From: Ditylenchus dipsaci
Taxonomy: Eukaryota > Nematoda > Chromadorea > Rhabditida > Anguinidae
Reading direction: 5' to 3'
DNA: 64,000 nt
Assembly: GCA_004194705.1 (NCBI GenBank)
Contig: SADC01000886.1
Coordinates: forward strand, 496,001-560,000
A program made the position numbers and the translations under genes. Position 1 is the first letter of the stretch. Each line of letters begins with the position of its first letter. The notes below the pieces were generated by a model. That model saw only the letters and a list, made by a program, of their open reading frames with translations, had not been told where the DNA came from and did not search any database. Positions 1 to 14,300 of this stretch are shown in pieces.

Positions 1-99
1 ATCTGATTCTCGTGGACCCTTTTCAGTTGGTTGAGCAGAAATATATTTCTGAGCGAGGCTTCTAACTCTCAGCTTAGCCTAAATATGGAACTTTTACAT

Positions 100-1620
100 C
101 GTATATTAAGACACCTTTCTATACCATATCACTGTTCCAATTCGGCACGTGTTTCATAATTTCCCCCAACTGAGCTTTAATAAAAGGATCTAAAAATGCA
201 GCAGCCAGGGGAACTGTCGTATCCATCTGCTCAATTTTTTTTTCAAGGGCCTCCATAGCTGATAATGCAAAACAACCAACAAGCGTTGAATCTCCTCGAT
301 TAGCATAGCTTTTTATTTTATTTTTCAAAAAGGCGATACGTGAAACTACAAGTGATATGGTGACGGTTTTATCTGCCTGCAATATGTTTTCTCTTGAAAT
401 AAACGTGAAGTATCAATAAGCGACCATTTCGATTAGCGACCCTCTCTTAGCAACTATTTAAATTACCCTTTGTGACAAGAAATTTCTAAATTGAAAATTG
501 TTAAGCATTTAATAAAAAAGCATACTTTGCCAAACATGCCCGTCGTTGCTTATTGTATGGTTGCTAATCGAGAGTCGCTGATCGATAGTCGTTTACAAAT
601 AATACTGAGTATATCTGTTCAAACCTGTAGGTCTTTGATAGGGCCTTCAAACAATTTCAAGAAGTCAGCATAAATGCTCAAATCGTTTCTTTTCAAAACG
701 ATCTCTTCTAACTTATTCACTAAATCTGGGGCTAGTCTTGCTGTCTCTGTTTGAATATCGCCTAAGCTTTTGATAAATGCAGTAACCATCGTTAGTGTTG
801 CTAGCCATCTTGTTTCTCCAGGCGCACTTAGAGCACCACCTAGAGAAACTCGCAGTGATACTCTTTTTCTGGCACTTGCAACAAAGCTTTTAAGTTCATG
901 AAGAGTAAGACTAAATGATTTAAGTCTTCTGACACAAACGTCACTTATACCGGTTTTAACATATGGAATGACGGAACGTTTCGTGCAGGTGTTTAAAGCA
1001 TGACACCAGCAAATTATGTATTTCGCTAAACAACTACTTATTTATTTCGCAATATTTAGATTTTGTTAAAACCTCGATTTGAGAATGCATTTTTAACATT
1101 GCTCCCCTCATCTGTTACAACCGAAAGCTGCAACGTTTCATCCTCTGTGAATCCATGGCTATTCATAATTTTTAAAAATTCCCTGTAGATAGTTGCCGCG
1201 TCTTGATAAGATCTGAAGGAAACGGGTAAAACGCTAGAATAAATGATCTCATCCTCCACATGTTGTCCAAGAAGTGAATCGTTATAACAAAGTAATCAAC
1301 CTAATATATATTTTTAGACAAAAAGCCATCACAGTTTTTGATACCTACCGAATCTTGAGAAAAATCCAGAGTTATTCCAGCGCCAGATGATTTTATATGT
1401 CGAATCAGTGTAGGTAATAGTGTTTCTTTCACTTTCAATAAAATTGAATCGACATTTCTTGCCAAAGTCATTCTTTTGGAAGTAATTTTTCAGCTTCAAA
1501 TTTCAAATTTCCCATTTTATGTTGTGATACGGTGAGCCTGCATGGTTTCATTGAGCTGAGCAACCGAAGATTTTGATGAGACCGACTTGCAGTTTAGTTC
1601 TTGCATTCGAATCACCAATA
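100..1620 (-). pseudogene. hAT-like transposase remnant (A)
   Basis: Reading the minus strand from about 1480 downwards, exon-like pieces encode LLKVKETLLPTLIRHIKSSG followed by a D-containing strand (TLDFSQDS) that ends at a GTAGGT donor, then a second piece (1259-1056) with TDEGSNVKNAF, then a piece at about 950-650 with the motif GETRW and a helical stretch, and finally 382-119 with AAAFLDPFIKAQL. The order D-strand, TD-G-SN motif, ETRW motif and LDP motif is that of hAT-superfamily transposases. The pieces lie in different frames and at least one intron is still recognisable. No BED finger, C-terminal dimerisation domain or terminal repeats were found, and the left side runs to the window edge. 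A related copy lies at 20147-21720. Family assignment is from motifs only. Confidence 0.6.
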
Positions 1621-1869
1621 TGGATAGCAAATTAAAATGAGATTCATACGGAATAATTACGAACAAAAATTGGAAAGTATTAAAACAAAAAACCAAACAG
1701 CAAAAGTATTTTCAAAATAAAGATTTAGCGCCATCAAAATAAAAAAATGTCTCATGTTTTGAGCCAAATCAAACCTTTAATGAAGGCTAAAACGAAGGTA
1801 AAATTTTCTTTATAAATATTAGGCAAAAATGGATGAAGAAAAAAGAAACTGCATTAATTTCTTGAGGAA

Positions 1870-2048
1870 ACTGAAACGGTACCACGGCCTAAAATCGGCA
1901 TACGGCCTAAATAGGCCGTATCCTAAAATAGGAAAACGGCCTAAAATCGGCATACGGCCTAAATAGGCCGTATCCTAAAATAGGAAAATACGGCCTAAAA
2001 TAGGCCGTAAAAAAGTCCCAAAACGGCCTAAATAGGCCGTATATGAGC
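1870..2048. repeat. Tandem palindromic words ACGGCCTAAATAGGCCGT
   Basis: A cluster of alternating units: CGGCCTAAAATCGGCATA, ACGGCCTAAATAGGCCGTAT and CCTAAAATAGGAAA. The unit is itself nearly palindromic. Just after it (2049-2060) is ATGAGCATCCCTG, which reversed reads CAGGGATGCTCAT and could be a hAT-type terminus. No TSD was confirmed. The flank 1630-1869 shows no gene. Confidence 0.55.
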
Positions 2049-2496
2049 ATCCCTGCTACGGGCCGAAGTTTTTCCTGATTTTTATGCTCGGAAAATTACC
2101 TCAGTTTTATAACTGCATTATTACTCATCTTTTAAATTTTCATATTTAATAGTTTTGGGCTCCAAAGAAGGTTTTAAGTTTTAGCTTTCTTTTAAGCCCA
2201 GATTTGCTGTAATACCACAAAAAATATTTCATAAAAACAACAAAGAAAGTTTAAATTTCTTATTCTTGTTTGCCAATTCTTATACGTTTGAAATTTAGGG
2301 TCTTACTACTGTAAGGATTGTTAAATCGCTTTTCCCGCACTTCCAGTATAAATCGTATGTTTCCTACAGAAACATATTTCCAGTCAAATATACCCAGTAA
2401 ATAGCAATTTGAATTGCTATTTGTCTTGTGAAGACATCTAGGAAAAGGGCGAACAAACGGAATTAAATCATTCCATATCTGGATCTTTAGTTCTGA

Positions 2497-3281
2497 ATGT
2501 TGTGCTCTTCTCTGATGTCAAAGCAAGCTTCCCAGTCGACTCCCAGCGCGCGTGAGTTCATTTACTCTTATAGTATTATACCCAGTCAAAAGAAGCCTAG
2601 TGCTCAATCCAGTATAATGAGTCATAGCTACTCACCCAGTCTCGAGTCTAGTACTCATACCAGCTTAGTTAAGTCAGAGTTACCCAAGATGGGGCTCATA
2701 ACCAGTTATTACAAAGTACTCAAATCTAAGGATATTGGTACTCCCAGAAAGAGTCTCATTACGGACTACTTCCCAGTAGGTAATTCAAAAACGGATAGCA
2801 TACCCAGTCAGTCTATTAATGACACCCAGTCGAGTACTAGTCTAGTAGCTAAGTCTCTTTGCAAAGAGGACTTCCCAGAAATAATTATACCAGATAGTAA
2901 GTCTCCTATTCAGGAGGTCTTCCCAGAGAACTGCATCTTCCAGTCAAGCGCATACGTCTCCCGCATGGTTTCGTATACCGCCTCCAGTCACGCCCTATCC
3001 GCTGCGCCGGTGAATAGGGTCCGAGCTTGTTTAGTGCCAGAAAGGCTCCAGCATCTACGGATGAATTTCCCAGTATTGTACATGTATCTGATTGTAACCG
3101 GGTGTTAATAAAGTCATTATCCACATGTGTCTTTTGTACTCCTGGTGGGAATAGTAGTTGCGGGGCTTGTTCTGGTACTGATTCCCCAACCCGATATGGG
3201 TCGGATAACAAGCTCAGCTCTACCCTTCTTACTCTACGAAAACTCATTTTTACCGAATTTTGCCAGTTTGACTCACTGTAA
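2497..3281 (+). CDS. Unrecognised Ser-rich protein with a frame change
   Basis: An open frame of about 200 codons (2497-3108; the first ATG may be internal to a longer unit) is followed, in the next frame and overlapping, by an 84-codon frame (3027-3281) that looks more protein-like: it has a CVFC...CGAC cysteine pair that could bind zinc. A one-base shift near 3030-3060 would join them. The first part is rich in Ser, Pro and Thr and contains four short related words, FIYSYS, IMSHSYS, LITSYYK and LITDYFP, spaced about 19-27 residues apart; the last two resemble PCNA-binding (PIP) motifs, although the canonical Gln is missing. At the DNA level the same stretch repeats the word CCCAGT every 20-60 bases, and the word continues upstream at 2340-2400, so the ORF may instead be a translated repeat. 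I do not recognise the family and assign no function. Confidence 0.35.
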
Positions 3282-3565
3282 TTATTAGGTTGCTTAAAAT
3301 TCCGCACAAATACACATATAATGTCACAAAAGGAAAAAAAACCTTTGAAAAAGTATAAAATTTAAAAAACAGAACGCCCCAACCTACTTCCGATTTTTGC
3401 TAATTTGACATGCCGTGGGGTTGAATGTACTTTCAAAGGAGTATATATGTTCCTGACAATATATCAGGGAGTCAAATAAAAAAGCGAAAAATACATACAG
3501 CCATATTTTACTGATCCGGATTTTCTTAATATTATTATTGCTAGCATACTCTGTGCTAAGCACAC

Positions 3566-4080
3566 TTGCACGCGACCAAAAAACCAGCGGCGCCGGCGCG
3601 GCAGCGGCGGTCAATAATCAAATTAGAGCGGCGGCGGCGGAAAAAAGCGGCGCCGGCAGCCTCAGCAGTGTAACAGCGGCGCCGCTCGCGGCAGCAGCGA
3701 ACTTGATATTTATATCGGCGGCAGCGGCGCCGGCAGCGACTTCGCAATGAGCGGCGCCGGCCCTAGCGGCGGCTATAAATTTTAACGGATATATAGCTTT
3801 TCTGCAGAAAAATTTTGCATTTACTTTGTACTACATATATCACTTTATCTTTGCTTAAATTTGGACGAAACGTTTTGCGCGTAAACATCGATGCAAAACG
3901 ATAGCGGCGCCGGTAGCGGCGGCTGTCGTAGCGGCGGCATAAAAAGCTAAGCGGCGGCGCCAGCGGCGGCGCCAGCGGCAGCGGCCACCATTTTGAAAAT
4001 TCCGCGGCAACGGCGCCGCTCGCGGCAGCGGCGCTTAAAAGTATGGATTTTAGCCGCCGCGAGCGGCGCCGCTCTTGCAA
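3566..4080. repeat. GC-rich GCGGCGCCGGC repeat island
   Basis: Two clusters (about 3585-3775 and 3900-4075) of GCGGCGCC, GCGGCAGCGGC and related trinucleotide-like words flank an ordinary AT-rich centre (3776-3900). The clusters are partly inverted copies of each other. The flanks read ACTTGCACGCG on the left and, reversed, ACTTGCAAGAGCG on the right, so this is probably an inverted-repeat element whose arms expanded. ORFs through it are Ala or Arg homopolymers and were not called. Confidence 0.5.
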
Positions 4081-4317
4081 GTATGGTGCTACGGTTTATT
4101 TTTTATAATTTTTATGCTTAAAAGTAAGAAATAATTCTCCGCAATATTTTGTTACCAAATAAGCCCATTAACCCTTTTAAAGGACAAACTTTTTTGTGGA
4201 GCAAAAAACTTTTGTTTGGGGCGAAAATTTTTTTTGGAGCAAATTTGCTTTTTTGGTGCAATTTTTTAGTTGAAATTCTGCATTCCCTTTTATTTTTCTA
4301 ACTCATGATGTATGTTT

Positions 4318-4519
4318 GGCACTTGTGCACTTCGGGGGGGGGGTGTTGTTATTATTAACTGTGAACAGTGATTTTTAAGTCTCCTGAGAAACGACAAAAA
4401 AGTTGATGAAATGTTTACCTCAATTAAACATAAGTCTTCCAAAGAAAGTTCCTTATCAAAATTTGACTTTTTCACAGTTAATAAAAAAAGACCTCGCCCC
4501 CACAAAGTGCACAAGTGCC
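4318..4519. mobile_element. Small inverted-repeat element with 8-bp TSD
   Basis: Starts GGCACTTGTGCACTT and ends with its inverse, AAGTGCACAAGTGCC. The flanking octamers are GTATGTTT (4310-4317) and ATATGTTT (4520-4527), seven of eight matching, as expected for an old hAT-type TSD. The interior continues the inverted repeat (GTGAACAGTGA against a TCACAGTTAA word). Confidence 0.6.
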
Positions 4520-5302
4520 ATATGTTTTTATGGGCCAAATTAGTTTTCAGGGGGTCTACTAAGAGGTGGTAAAATTCTTGCTAGAAAAAGCGATTCAGCG
4601 GATTAGAATTCCAGTCTAATAAGCTAAAATAAAAAAAAGATATGACGAAAAAACCATACCGAGTTATAAATAAGCTACATTGGACTTATGGAGCAAAAAT
4701 TTTACACAAAAAAGCACTTTTTTCAAAAATTCATTGGCACAGAATTGCTGAGCATGAAATTCTGAGTGAAAGGCAATGATGGTCACGGTCAATATGTAAT
4801 TTTTTTGAAATTTGTTTCAGGTCTAAATTTTTTTGACAGCTCGGTGTGACAGCTCAGCAGAATTAAAAACTAGATCAGAAACATTAATATATAATTTCAA
4901 AATTTGTTTAATAAATGGCCCGAAAATTAAGTCGCGGTAGAAAATAAGTGAATCTTTCTTCGGTGTCCTTTTTCACATTGTGCCTCGATTTTGAAGGCTT
5001 TTTTTTTTAATTGCATTTTTGATATTGATGTTTCTAATTGAACTTGCAATTGTGAGGCGGTTAATTTAAGGCGATTTTCATTGGATTCGACAGCTCCACC
5101 ACCCGTACAAAAAACAATTCCATTGTGAAATCTAACTTGCCATCTACCGTTACCACCCCCCCCCACTCCGCCGAAAAACGAACTATTCTCGAAGTAGAGA
5201 GAGGGACGGGTTTAGAGAAAATACGGTATTCTCAAAGACCATTTCTAATAATAATTTTGCCAAAAAGAGATCATAAAAGTAATGTAAAAATATCTTCAGA
5301 CG

Positions 5303-8300
5303 ATGTTAAAAGAAGCAACACCAGTGTTTTATTATATTAAATTATTACTGCTATCAATTGTTTTCTGGCCAAATGCCAGCGGAGATGTATTTACAGCTAT
5401 GGTCGACTTGGAAAACTTATTAGCTAGTGAGGCTAGTACTACTTCTAATGTTATTCAACAGTACATACAGTCTGAGGAGCAGCGTTTGGAGCAGCTAAAA
5501 GAGTAGGTATTTTAGAAAAATATATGTAACATAAATTTGAGCAGTCCAAAACATCTTGAAATATAATGTATTATTTTTCGATTTTTCAAATCTTTATTTT
5601 CTTTATTCATTTCTGTCTTCAAAATCTATTTGATTTAATTTTTGTCAATGTAAACTTCTTTTCTTTCTTTCTTTCTTTTGCTAACGAACTCGGAATTGCT
5701 TTTCATTTGCTTGCTGACTATATGTTTTTGACCTTCGAATAATTTTAATGTTCCTACTTTTTATTTATCCTCAGGGTTTTCGTGATATGGATTTCGGAGC
5801 CCTGATATGATAATGATATGACATAGGGTTGACATGTAATCACCTGAGGTGATATGGTTTTAGCTAAACTTTCATTTATTATTAGGTTGGTTTAAATGGT
5901 TTAAATGGTTTAAAAATGGTTATATAAATGGTTTAAAAACAGAAAAGTAAAAGCCAAACAAAAGGGGCGGCGAATGTGGGACACCCTGTATATTCTTTAT
6001 TTTATTAACGTAACATCATGGTGACACGGCAGTTGACATTTTTATGGCTGATGTGCCACCAACTGTAGATCCTGTCGGTTTTTCAGCACAGATAGAGAAA
6101 AGAGTTGACCAATACTCAGCTGAGTTTCAAGACCAGGTGTTGAAAAAAATATTAGGTGTGCCGAATGAGTAGAAAAGACTATTTTTGATAGTTTCAAAAA
6201 ACCATTCTCATCTTTGAAATATTGTTGATAACACATTATATGAGTTGATATCACCTGATATTTGCGACGTGATATGATAATGATATGATATAGGCATTTG
6301 AAAAATCGAGTGATATGATACTGATATGGCATGAAGTCCGGACAAATGATATGATACGTGATATCACCTCCATGATATCATGGCATATCATGCTACATGA
6401 TATCATACGAAAACCCTGATTATCATATTGGCGTCACATCCTAGTCGTTGTAGACTTTTGACCATTTGTTGCATAATTGTGTTTGGAAAAAATCCGTGAT
6501 GTTTTTTTTTGTTTCGGACTTCACGCACTTTCGTAAGTATTCTACAATAGGTATATTTTGTCATCTTTGTGGATTATAATTACTAAAGTTTGTTGCGCCA
6601 TAATAGAGTGGTTTGCGGGTTCGCAATACTAATGTGGATCTCGTCTAAATGATTTGGGCCATATAAGAGCAATTTAGACCATACTGGAGTAAATTGGCTC
6701 TCAGATTAAAAAACTAGAATATTTCAGTCAAAGGCTGGGTGATTTAAATTTTATTTTTTATGTTAAAATACGTTTTCAGGTTTGCCAACAATTACCGCCG
6801 CAACACTAACACCCCAAAGCCATAGCCTTGGATGACCTGAACACAGTCAGCAATCCAGTCAATGCATATTTGATGATCAAGAGGTTGGCCGGCGACTGGA
6901 AATACATTAAAAATTTGATGCATGGGAATTCTGCTGACTCCTTTATCAAAAATATAACTCAAGGCAGGGTGGACAACGCTGTGGGTTTCAATTTTATCAA
7001 CACCCCCATAATAATAAATAACTAATGTGCTCAGGTCAAATATCCAGATGAAGACGACTTGGATGGAGCTGCCATTGGGTTGCTACGTTTGCAAGACACC
7101 TATGAACTCAAAACCTCCGACCTGGCCAATGCATAGTGGCTGGAGAGAGTGTAGGCAGAGGTTTGAGTGCTCAAGACTGCTTTGAAGTGGGCAGGGCAGC
7201 CTATAACATCAAGGACTACTACCACACACTACATTGGTAAAGTCTCAGACTTAGGACTAGTAAAAAAAAGTGTTATTGTAGGATGCAAGAAGCCCTAGAC
7301 AGAATAGCTGTGGAGAAAAGTAAAGATGGTCCAAAAGAGAGCGACATACTAGAGTATTTGGCATTTGCCTTGTACCATCAAGGCAATCCTAAGAGAGCAA
7401 TGGCTATGACTAAAAGGATTGTGGACATTGACCCATATCATCCAAGAGCGGAAGGTGAGTCAGGATTGACAGTCCTATTGAGTGTTACCAAATCTTATGT
7501 TTTAAAACTAGGAATATTGTTTATAACTTTCCCGCTTACGATTGCATAATTTTGCGATAAATCTTTCTATCATGGTAATTTTTTTGAAACGACACTTTTC
7601 ACTGAGCTTTTCCACTTTCCAATGACTTAAATTGCTATAAATTACTATATATTGCTGTGCGAACCCAGGGGCATAGGCAGGAGGGGGGGGGGCTGAAAAG
7701 GTTATAGCCTCACCCCCATCAGATTTTTTGAAAAACATTTTTAATTAAAAATACTATAAAACACGAAAACGATGTAGGCAGCATGACCTGTGGGGACCTC
7801 CGTCAGGCTACACCTCTGTGCAAACCCTCAGTTCTGACACTCGATTTATGTTATCGATGTACAGTCAATTTGCTTATAAGAATGCTATTTAAAGGACCAT
7901 CGCAGTTAATGACAATAAACGGCCCGTCAAAATTTGAATTTTATAGCATTAGAGAACTTTCGTGCCAAGACCAATTCCAAAAAAATTATTGATTTCTTTT
8001 TCTTTTTTGGTCGCAAATTTTTCTTATCACTGGAACATTGTAGTATTTGGTATAAAAAAATTTGATGTATTCTCAGCTTTCGAATGACACCAAATATGCA
8101 ATAGAAAAAATAATAATAGCGCTATATTTATTGATTTACACTGCCCATAATATTTTTGGAAAAACACCGAGCACTCTTCTCGAGCCCATAACTTTTTTCA
8201 CCCATGTTTATTTCAATTTTTTCTATCTTTAAATGAAAGAACAGTGTTTTTCCTACCCGCAGGTCAATTTTTTTACATAAGTTTGACCTATTTACAGGTT

Positions 8301-11300
8301 TTCCGGACTATTTGTGGTTTTTTTTCTCGCGTTTTCAAGTATATGGAGACCAGAAAGTCAGCTTATGCTGAATAACTTTTCGACCAAAAACACTCCAAAA
8401 TTCGTTTTTAGAGCCGAAATTAATTTTTTTTTCTCTAAATTCGATGAGATCTGGTCAAAATTGCTATTGTTTTCATAATTATGACCATTTTGAGTAACCA
8501 CCCTAAATTTAGACCACCAGATTCCTGGTGATCTATTACAGCTTTTTGACAAATTTTCAAGCACATATTAGCTTAAGAAAAGTGGACCCTTGTGTTATTA
8601 TTCATTTGCATGCTTTTTTGTATACGAATTTTATAAAAACGTAAATCAATAACAAAAAAAGTGGGAAAACTCGAATTGAGCCAAAAATGTTTGAAAACGG
8701 CTGTATAATGAGTAAAACACTTATTACTGGCAAAGTGTACTATTCGCAAAATGTGGATTTGAAAAACGTATATTTCAAATAGCGAAGAATTGCGAAATGC
8801 GTAATCCGAATTATGAAGAGCTCGCAAAAATTATATTTTGCATATAATTATCTTTGTGATAAGTGGTTTTGTATACCGGTTGACTCGCAAAGCTTATTTT
8901 CGAGTGAGCGTCACTCGAATATCATTTTTATCACAAGCGTTTTATTAGTTTTACATAAAGTGAGCGAAACAGAGAGTATTAATGTTTTTAAGGGTGTAGA
9001 AACTGGAGTGTGCTTGTTTCTAATACCAATTGACTGTATTGTTAACCATCGATAATATCTTTTGATCGCTTTTGATCGTCCACGTGGTTATAAAATATAG
9101 CTACCATTACCGTAAAACCTCTATCAATCCGGCATGCCGGAGTATTTTTCAACCAGTAAAAATTAAAAATCTAGCGTTAGACACCAGCAGGTCGTCATCG
9201 CTCGAATCGCCAAATACATTAATTTCCTCATCGCTAGAGTGATTCATCAAAATCTGAAAATAAATTTTTTATAGCTTTGATATGAGATAGAAGCTCGTAA
9301 AATGAAAATATTGCAGGTGCCAAATATTGATGTGATTAAAAAATAGTTCTCAGAAGTAAATTGCCCAAAAAACAAGCAATTCAAACTACTTTTTCACGAG
9401 TTATCCAAATTCGAATTACTTTTTGTGCGAGTTCTTCGTTTTCGAGTGATACTGTCCCAGTTTGGCGTTTTGCCAGTTTGACATTTTGCCAATTACATAC
9501 ACTACCTGAAAATCTTGGCTTTCTGTTGGGTTTAAAGTGCTATGAAATTCAAATTTTGATGGGCCGTGAATGACGATTTCGAGTTTTCGAATTCGCGGGG
9601 ACGGCTCTTTTATTGCGAAAATATATTTCGAATTATTTTTTATTCACGATTAAAAATTGTTCAAAATCAAGAACCATATACTAGTCGAGCCCAACGTTGC
9701 TTGACACTGCCAGATCGTAGGACTTAGCCGACTCTCATTGAGCCATAACCTATTATTTGTAACTGTTGATTCGCCTCATGTAATTAATAGAATCTAACTA
9801 TTCGGTGCAAATAAAAAAATGATTTGCAAAAATATTTTCCGCATTTTTGGCTGCCCCCGCCAAGACGACAAGATCAGACTAATTGAGAAGGCGTGGACGA
9901 CTCAGAGATATGAAAAGTAGGACCCCCACCCCTAATTTGAAGAACGAGACGGAGATCACCCAGTAAATTACAGGGCCATCAAGACCATTGACAAAAACTC
10001 TTTTTAGTTCAAGTTTTCGGCGCTAGTAGCGAATACCCCCCCCCTCGCAACAATCCGACCTTTTAAAATTGCTGTAACTACCCTTGCAAACAACACGTTT
10101 AGGCTTAGCCATAAGGCTTGGGGATAGGCCAGCGTACGGAACTTGTGACTAATAAAGAGTTTGCGCACATTTTTCGGGGTTTGGGACATAAATTTGGGTA
10201 CTTTTTACTAAAGTAAAAAAGGTGAAAATCGTTAGGGGGGGGGTATTCGCTACTAGGGTCAAGTTTTCTAATGTCTTTGTTCGAGGTTTCACGGATTTTG
10301 TAAAGTAATATATAGCAATGATCGAATTTAAAAGACCATCTTCGGAACTGGTTTTTATTTTTGTTAAATTTGCTATGATTGCAATTGCCCTAAATAATTT
10401 ATATAAGTTATATGTTTTCTTGGACAGTAAATAATGATTGACTTTAGGAAATGTTCAGTGGTACGAAGAAAGGCTGGAAGCTAGAGATAAAACTGATCTT
10501 GACCATCTTCCACCACTTAAAAACGAGAGGAACAAAAAGAATGACATCTTAGAAAGAGATGATTACGAAAAGCTGTGCCGGGGTGAATTCACCTACGACC
10601 CAATAATGGCCTCTCAGGTGTATTGCTACTGGAAAAAAGACAGGCCATTTCTGAAATTAGCTCCTCTAAAGGCAGAAATTGTGCGCTATGAGCCACTCGT
10701 TGTGATCTTCAGGGATGTTTTGACTAGTGAAGAGATTGAGGTGATCAAGAAACTGGCTACTCCTAGGGTCTGTTTATTTTCAGCTGAAGCAGTTTCATAA
10801 GTAAGGATTTTTAGTTAAAACGAGCTACAGTGCAAAATGCGAAAACTGGGAACTTGAGTTTGCCAATTATAGGATCAGTAAAAGGTTAGCAAAAAACTTT
10901 CGATTATATTTAGTCAACGCTTGATAATTTGGCAGTCCTAAAGACTAACACTAGGGTGTCGAGCTATAAAGAATTCCAAATTAACTGGATCAATTCACTT
11001 CATTAGAAATATTTTATTCTTTAGGACCGATCTTAGTGTGCAGAATTTCCTCCGAAAAAGACATTTTTAGATACAGAGAGATTAACGGGAGATTAATTAA
11101 CGGCGAAAATGAATATTTGGTGTTATTCAATTGGCGCGGAGCTGCGCTTTTGAATAGAAACAAGATCTTCCTGGAAAACCGTGAATTTAAAAAGTTATGA
11201 CCACAGTTCATTCATCCGTTTATAATGAATCACCCTGTACTTGGGGCCTCTTGTAAATATGACAGGTTTTAATTCAACTTTTTGATTATGGGTGCACATT

Positions 11301-14300
11301 TCAACAAATAGGCTGCCGAAACTAATTAAAATATTTTTGCCTTCTGAAATGTTCGCTATTGACGTTATGTAAAATTCTTGTCCGTTTAGCATTCGGTCAA
11401 ATTAAGTAAATGATAATTTCAGTGCTTGGTTAAAGGGCCATGACCATCTAGTAGTTGCTCGTATCAACAACCGCATAGATATGATGACCAACCTTAATCA
11501 GGAAACTTCTGAAGATCTCCAGGTAGCTGCTCTAAACAAATTATCAATATTAAATTTAACATATAGTGCAGCTATCAGATTTTTCGAAAATTATAAAAAT
11601 CCGGAGGAACTTTTATAAAACTCATCCAATCCGAAATTTAACAACAACAAATTACTCCAGTGGATAGTTCTTTTCGTATTTCTTGACTTTCAGATCTTCT
11701 GATGATGGTTGAGTTGCTCTAAGCACCAATAAATTATACCTGACTGCTTTAGCACACGCACAACATGATCTTGATAAAAAGTTAAAGTAATAAAATGAGT
11801 AAAATTCAAAATTCAATGAAATTTTTGAACAGTCAGATAGCAAGAAAAAAGTTTCAAAAATAAAATAAAATTTCTGCAGTAAATTTATAAGACTTTTTTT
11901 GTTAAAGGACCCTCTCTCTTGCTTATCATAACAATCTGAAAGGATTGTATGCGCGCGGGACCACACACATATTATGAATAATAATTTCGCCAGTAGCCCA
12001 AGTGCCCTGGGGCCTACCGCATAAATAAACTCTGGTATGCATTATTTTTTCATGCATCCAAAGTCACTTTCGAGTGATTTGTGTCTAAGGTATGTGGGTG
12101 TGCGCATCTCAACCCCAAGCAACCAAGCCCCCTGCGCCCCCTTCGGGGGCGCAGGGGCTTGAGAGTTAGAGATGCGCGCACTCACTTACCTTAGACATGA
12201 TTCCGAGAAGTACACTTGAACAAAAAATGCATATAGAGCAGGGCTGCCATATTGGCAAAAAAATCAGACACAAATCAGACACTACCAGAGCCCACAACTT
12301 TTGATTTACAAAACAAAATAGTCTGATTTTTTTTCTGTGTATAACTATAATGCACAGGTACACCCTGAAAAAAGTTGTCACCCTTCACTCCATCTTTTTC
12401 ACAAGTTTTTGACTTTTAAAGTGTCTAATTTTCTGTTTTAGGCCGAAAACAGAAAATTAGACACTTTAAAAGTCAAAAACTTGTGAAAAAGATGGAGTGA
12501 AGGGTGACAACTTTTTTCAGGGTGTACCTGTGCATTATAGTTATACACAGAAAAAAAATCAGACTATTTTGTTTTGTAAATCAAAAGTTGTGGGCTCTGG
12601 TAGTGTCTGATTTGTGTCTGATTTTTTTGCCAATATTGCAGCCCTGATATAGAGTCTAGAAATGCATATAGAGACGGCCCAGTTGAAAAACATGGAAAAA
12701 CACACAAAATAGCCGGCGGAAAAATGGCCCCTTTTTGTCCCTTCCCATTACAATACAGCCACTTATCCCTTGTAAAGTTCTTTTCCAGCCTTCAAAAATA
12801 AGTTTTTTGCTCTAAAACTATTTCTTGACTAAAATCACATATGTTAGACCACTGATTTTTTTTTGGACTAGTGAAATGTTTTTGGATTCCCGAAATATTT
12901 TTGGACTAGTAAACTGCCATTGGACTAGTAAAATTCTATTGGACCACTAAAGTGCAATTAACCCGCCTAAGTCCTAAACCTAAGCCTAAGTTGGTGCGCT
13001 ACGCATTGCAAAAAAGAAAACTTAAAAAAAATCAAGGGAATCCAAAATAGTACGCCTAGAGAAAAATACTCTTTGGAGAGGGGCTGGCACTTGGGCTTTT
13101 ACGAATAATTTTGAATTTTTTTTTTGTTTGCGCTTATTGTTTAGAAAATAAATTTGTAAATTTTATTCAAAATTTAGAACCATTCACTAGTCGCGCCCAC
13201 AGTTGCTTGACATAACCAGATCGGACAACTCATCCGACTTTCACTTCTTTACAACTGTCACTGTCAGTTTTGTGACTATATAACAATAATATAAAATGCA
13301 AACAAAAATTAATTCGAAAACATTATTGACAAAATCTATGTGGTGCCGCGCGCATTCAAACCTTTGAAACTCTATGATAAGGAAGAGACAGGGTCTTTTA
13401 ATAACTTATTCTTTTATTTTTGTAGATTGCCAACTACGGAATAGGTAATTTAACTCTTTGTTGATTTTTAACCGTATAAGCCCAAGTGACCGCCCCTCCC
13501 CTTCTAAAAAGTATTTTCTAAAAGCCTGCCTTTTTTTTTTGGCCGCTTCGCGGCCAAAATACCCTTGGTATTGTTGGTGCAAAAAGCGTGAAATAGGTGA
13601 AAAATGAAAAAAAGTTGGCTTAAAGAAAAAACACTCTTTGGAGGAGGGCGGTCACTTGGGCTGCCGTCATTTTTAAGTATCTTTTAACTTTTTCAAATTA
13701 ATATAGGAGGACATTATGATCCACACTTTGATTTTGCTCGCGTAAGCTAAATTTTTATTTTAGGAGGTCATTATGAGTCTCATTATGACTTTTCTTTGGT
13801 AAGCGATTCGATTTATAACTGGTGTCCAAAAAGTTCCCGATGAATTTTCAAAGCCTTATATTTCATCAATGTTACGAGCATGTATTTTTTTTCTGATACT
13901 GTATTGTAGCCCTACTTTTTCTCTCTCTAGCTTTATTATTGTGGATAAGTCACAATTCAGCTCCAAACTCTTCTGAGGTCATTTTGAAAAGTTGACAGGT
14001 GTTTTCATCACTTTCAGTGATCAAATTTATGATTGAATTTCAAGCATCACAGAAACATCTTACCATCATGATGTAGCGCAGCTCAAGAGCTACAAAATCA
14101 GTGTTACCAAATAATTTTTTGAGATCAGAGTGTTAAGATATAGCCTTTTGGAAAAAATGGGCAAAAATCAAGTTTTCCCGATTTTTTACGGATTTCGGCA
14201 CTTTTTCAAGCAATTTATTTTTTTCTAAAAGCCATATCTTGACACTCTGATCTCAAAAAATTATTCGGCAACACTGATTTTGTAGCTCTTGAGCTGCGCT

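Noticed and set aside
3384..4080. Several ORFs through the GC-rich island
   Set aside because: They encode Ala or Arg runs produced by GCGGCG-type repeats; no domain and no splice context.
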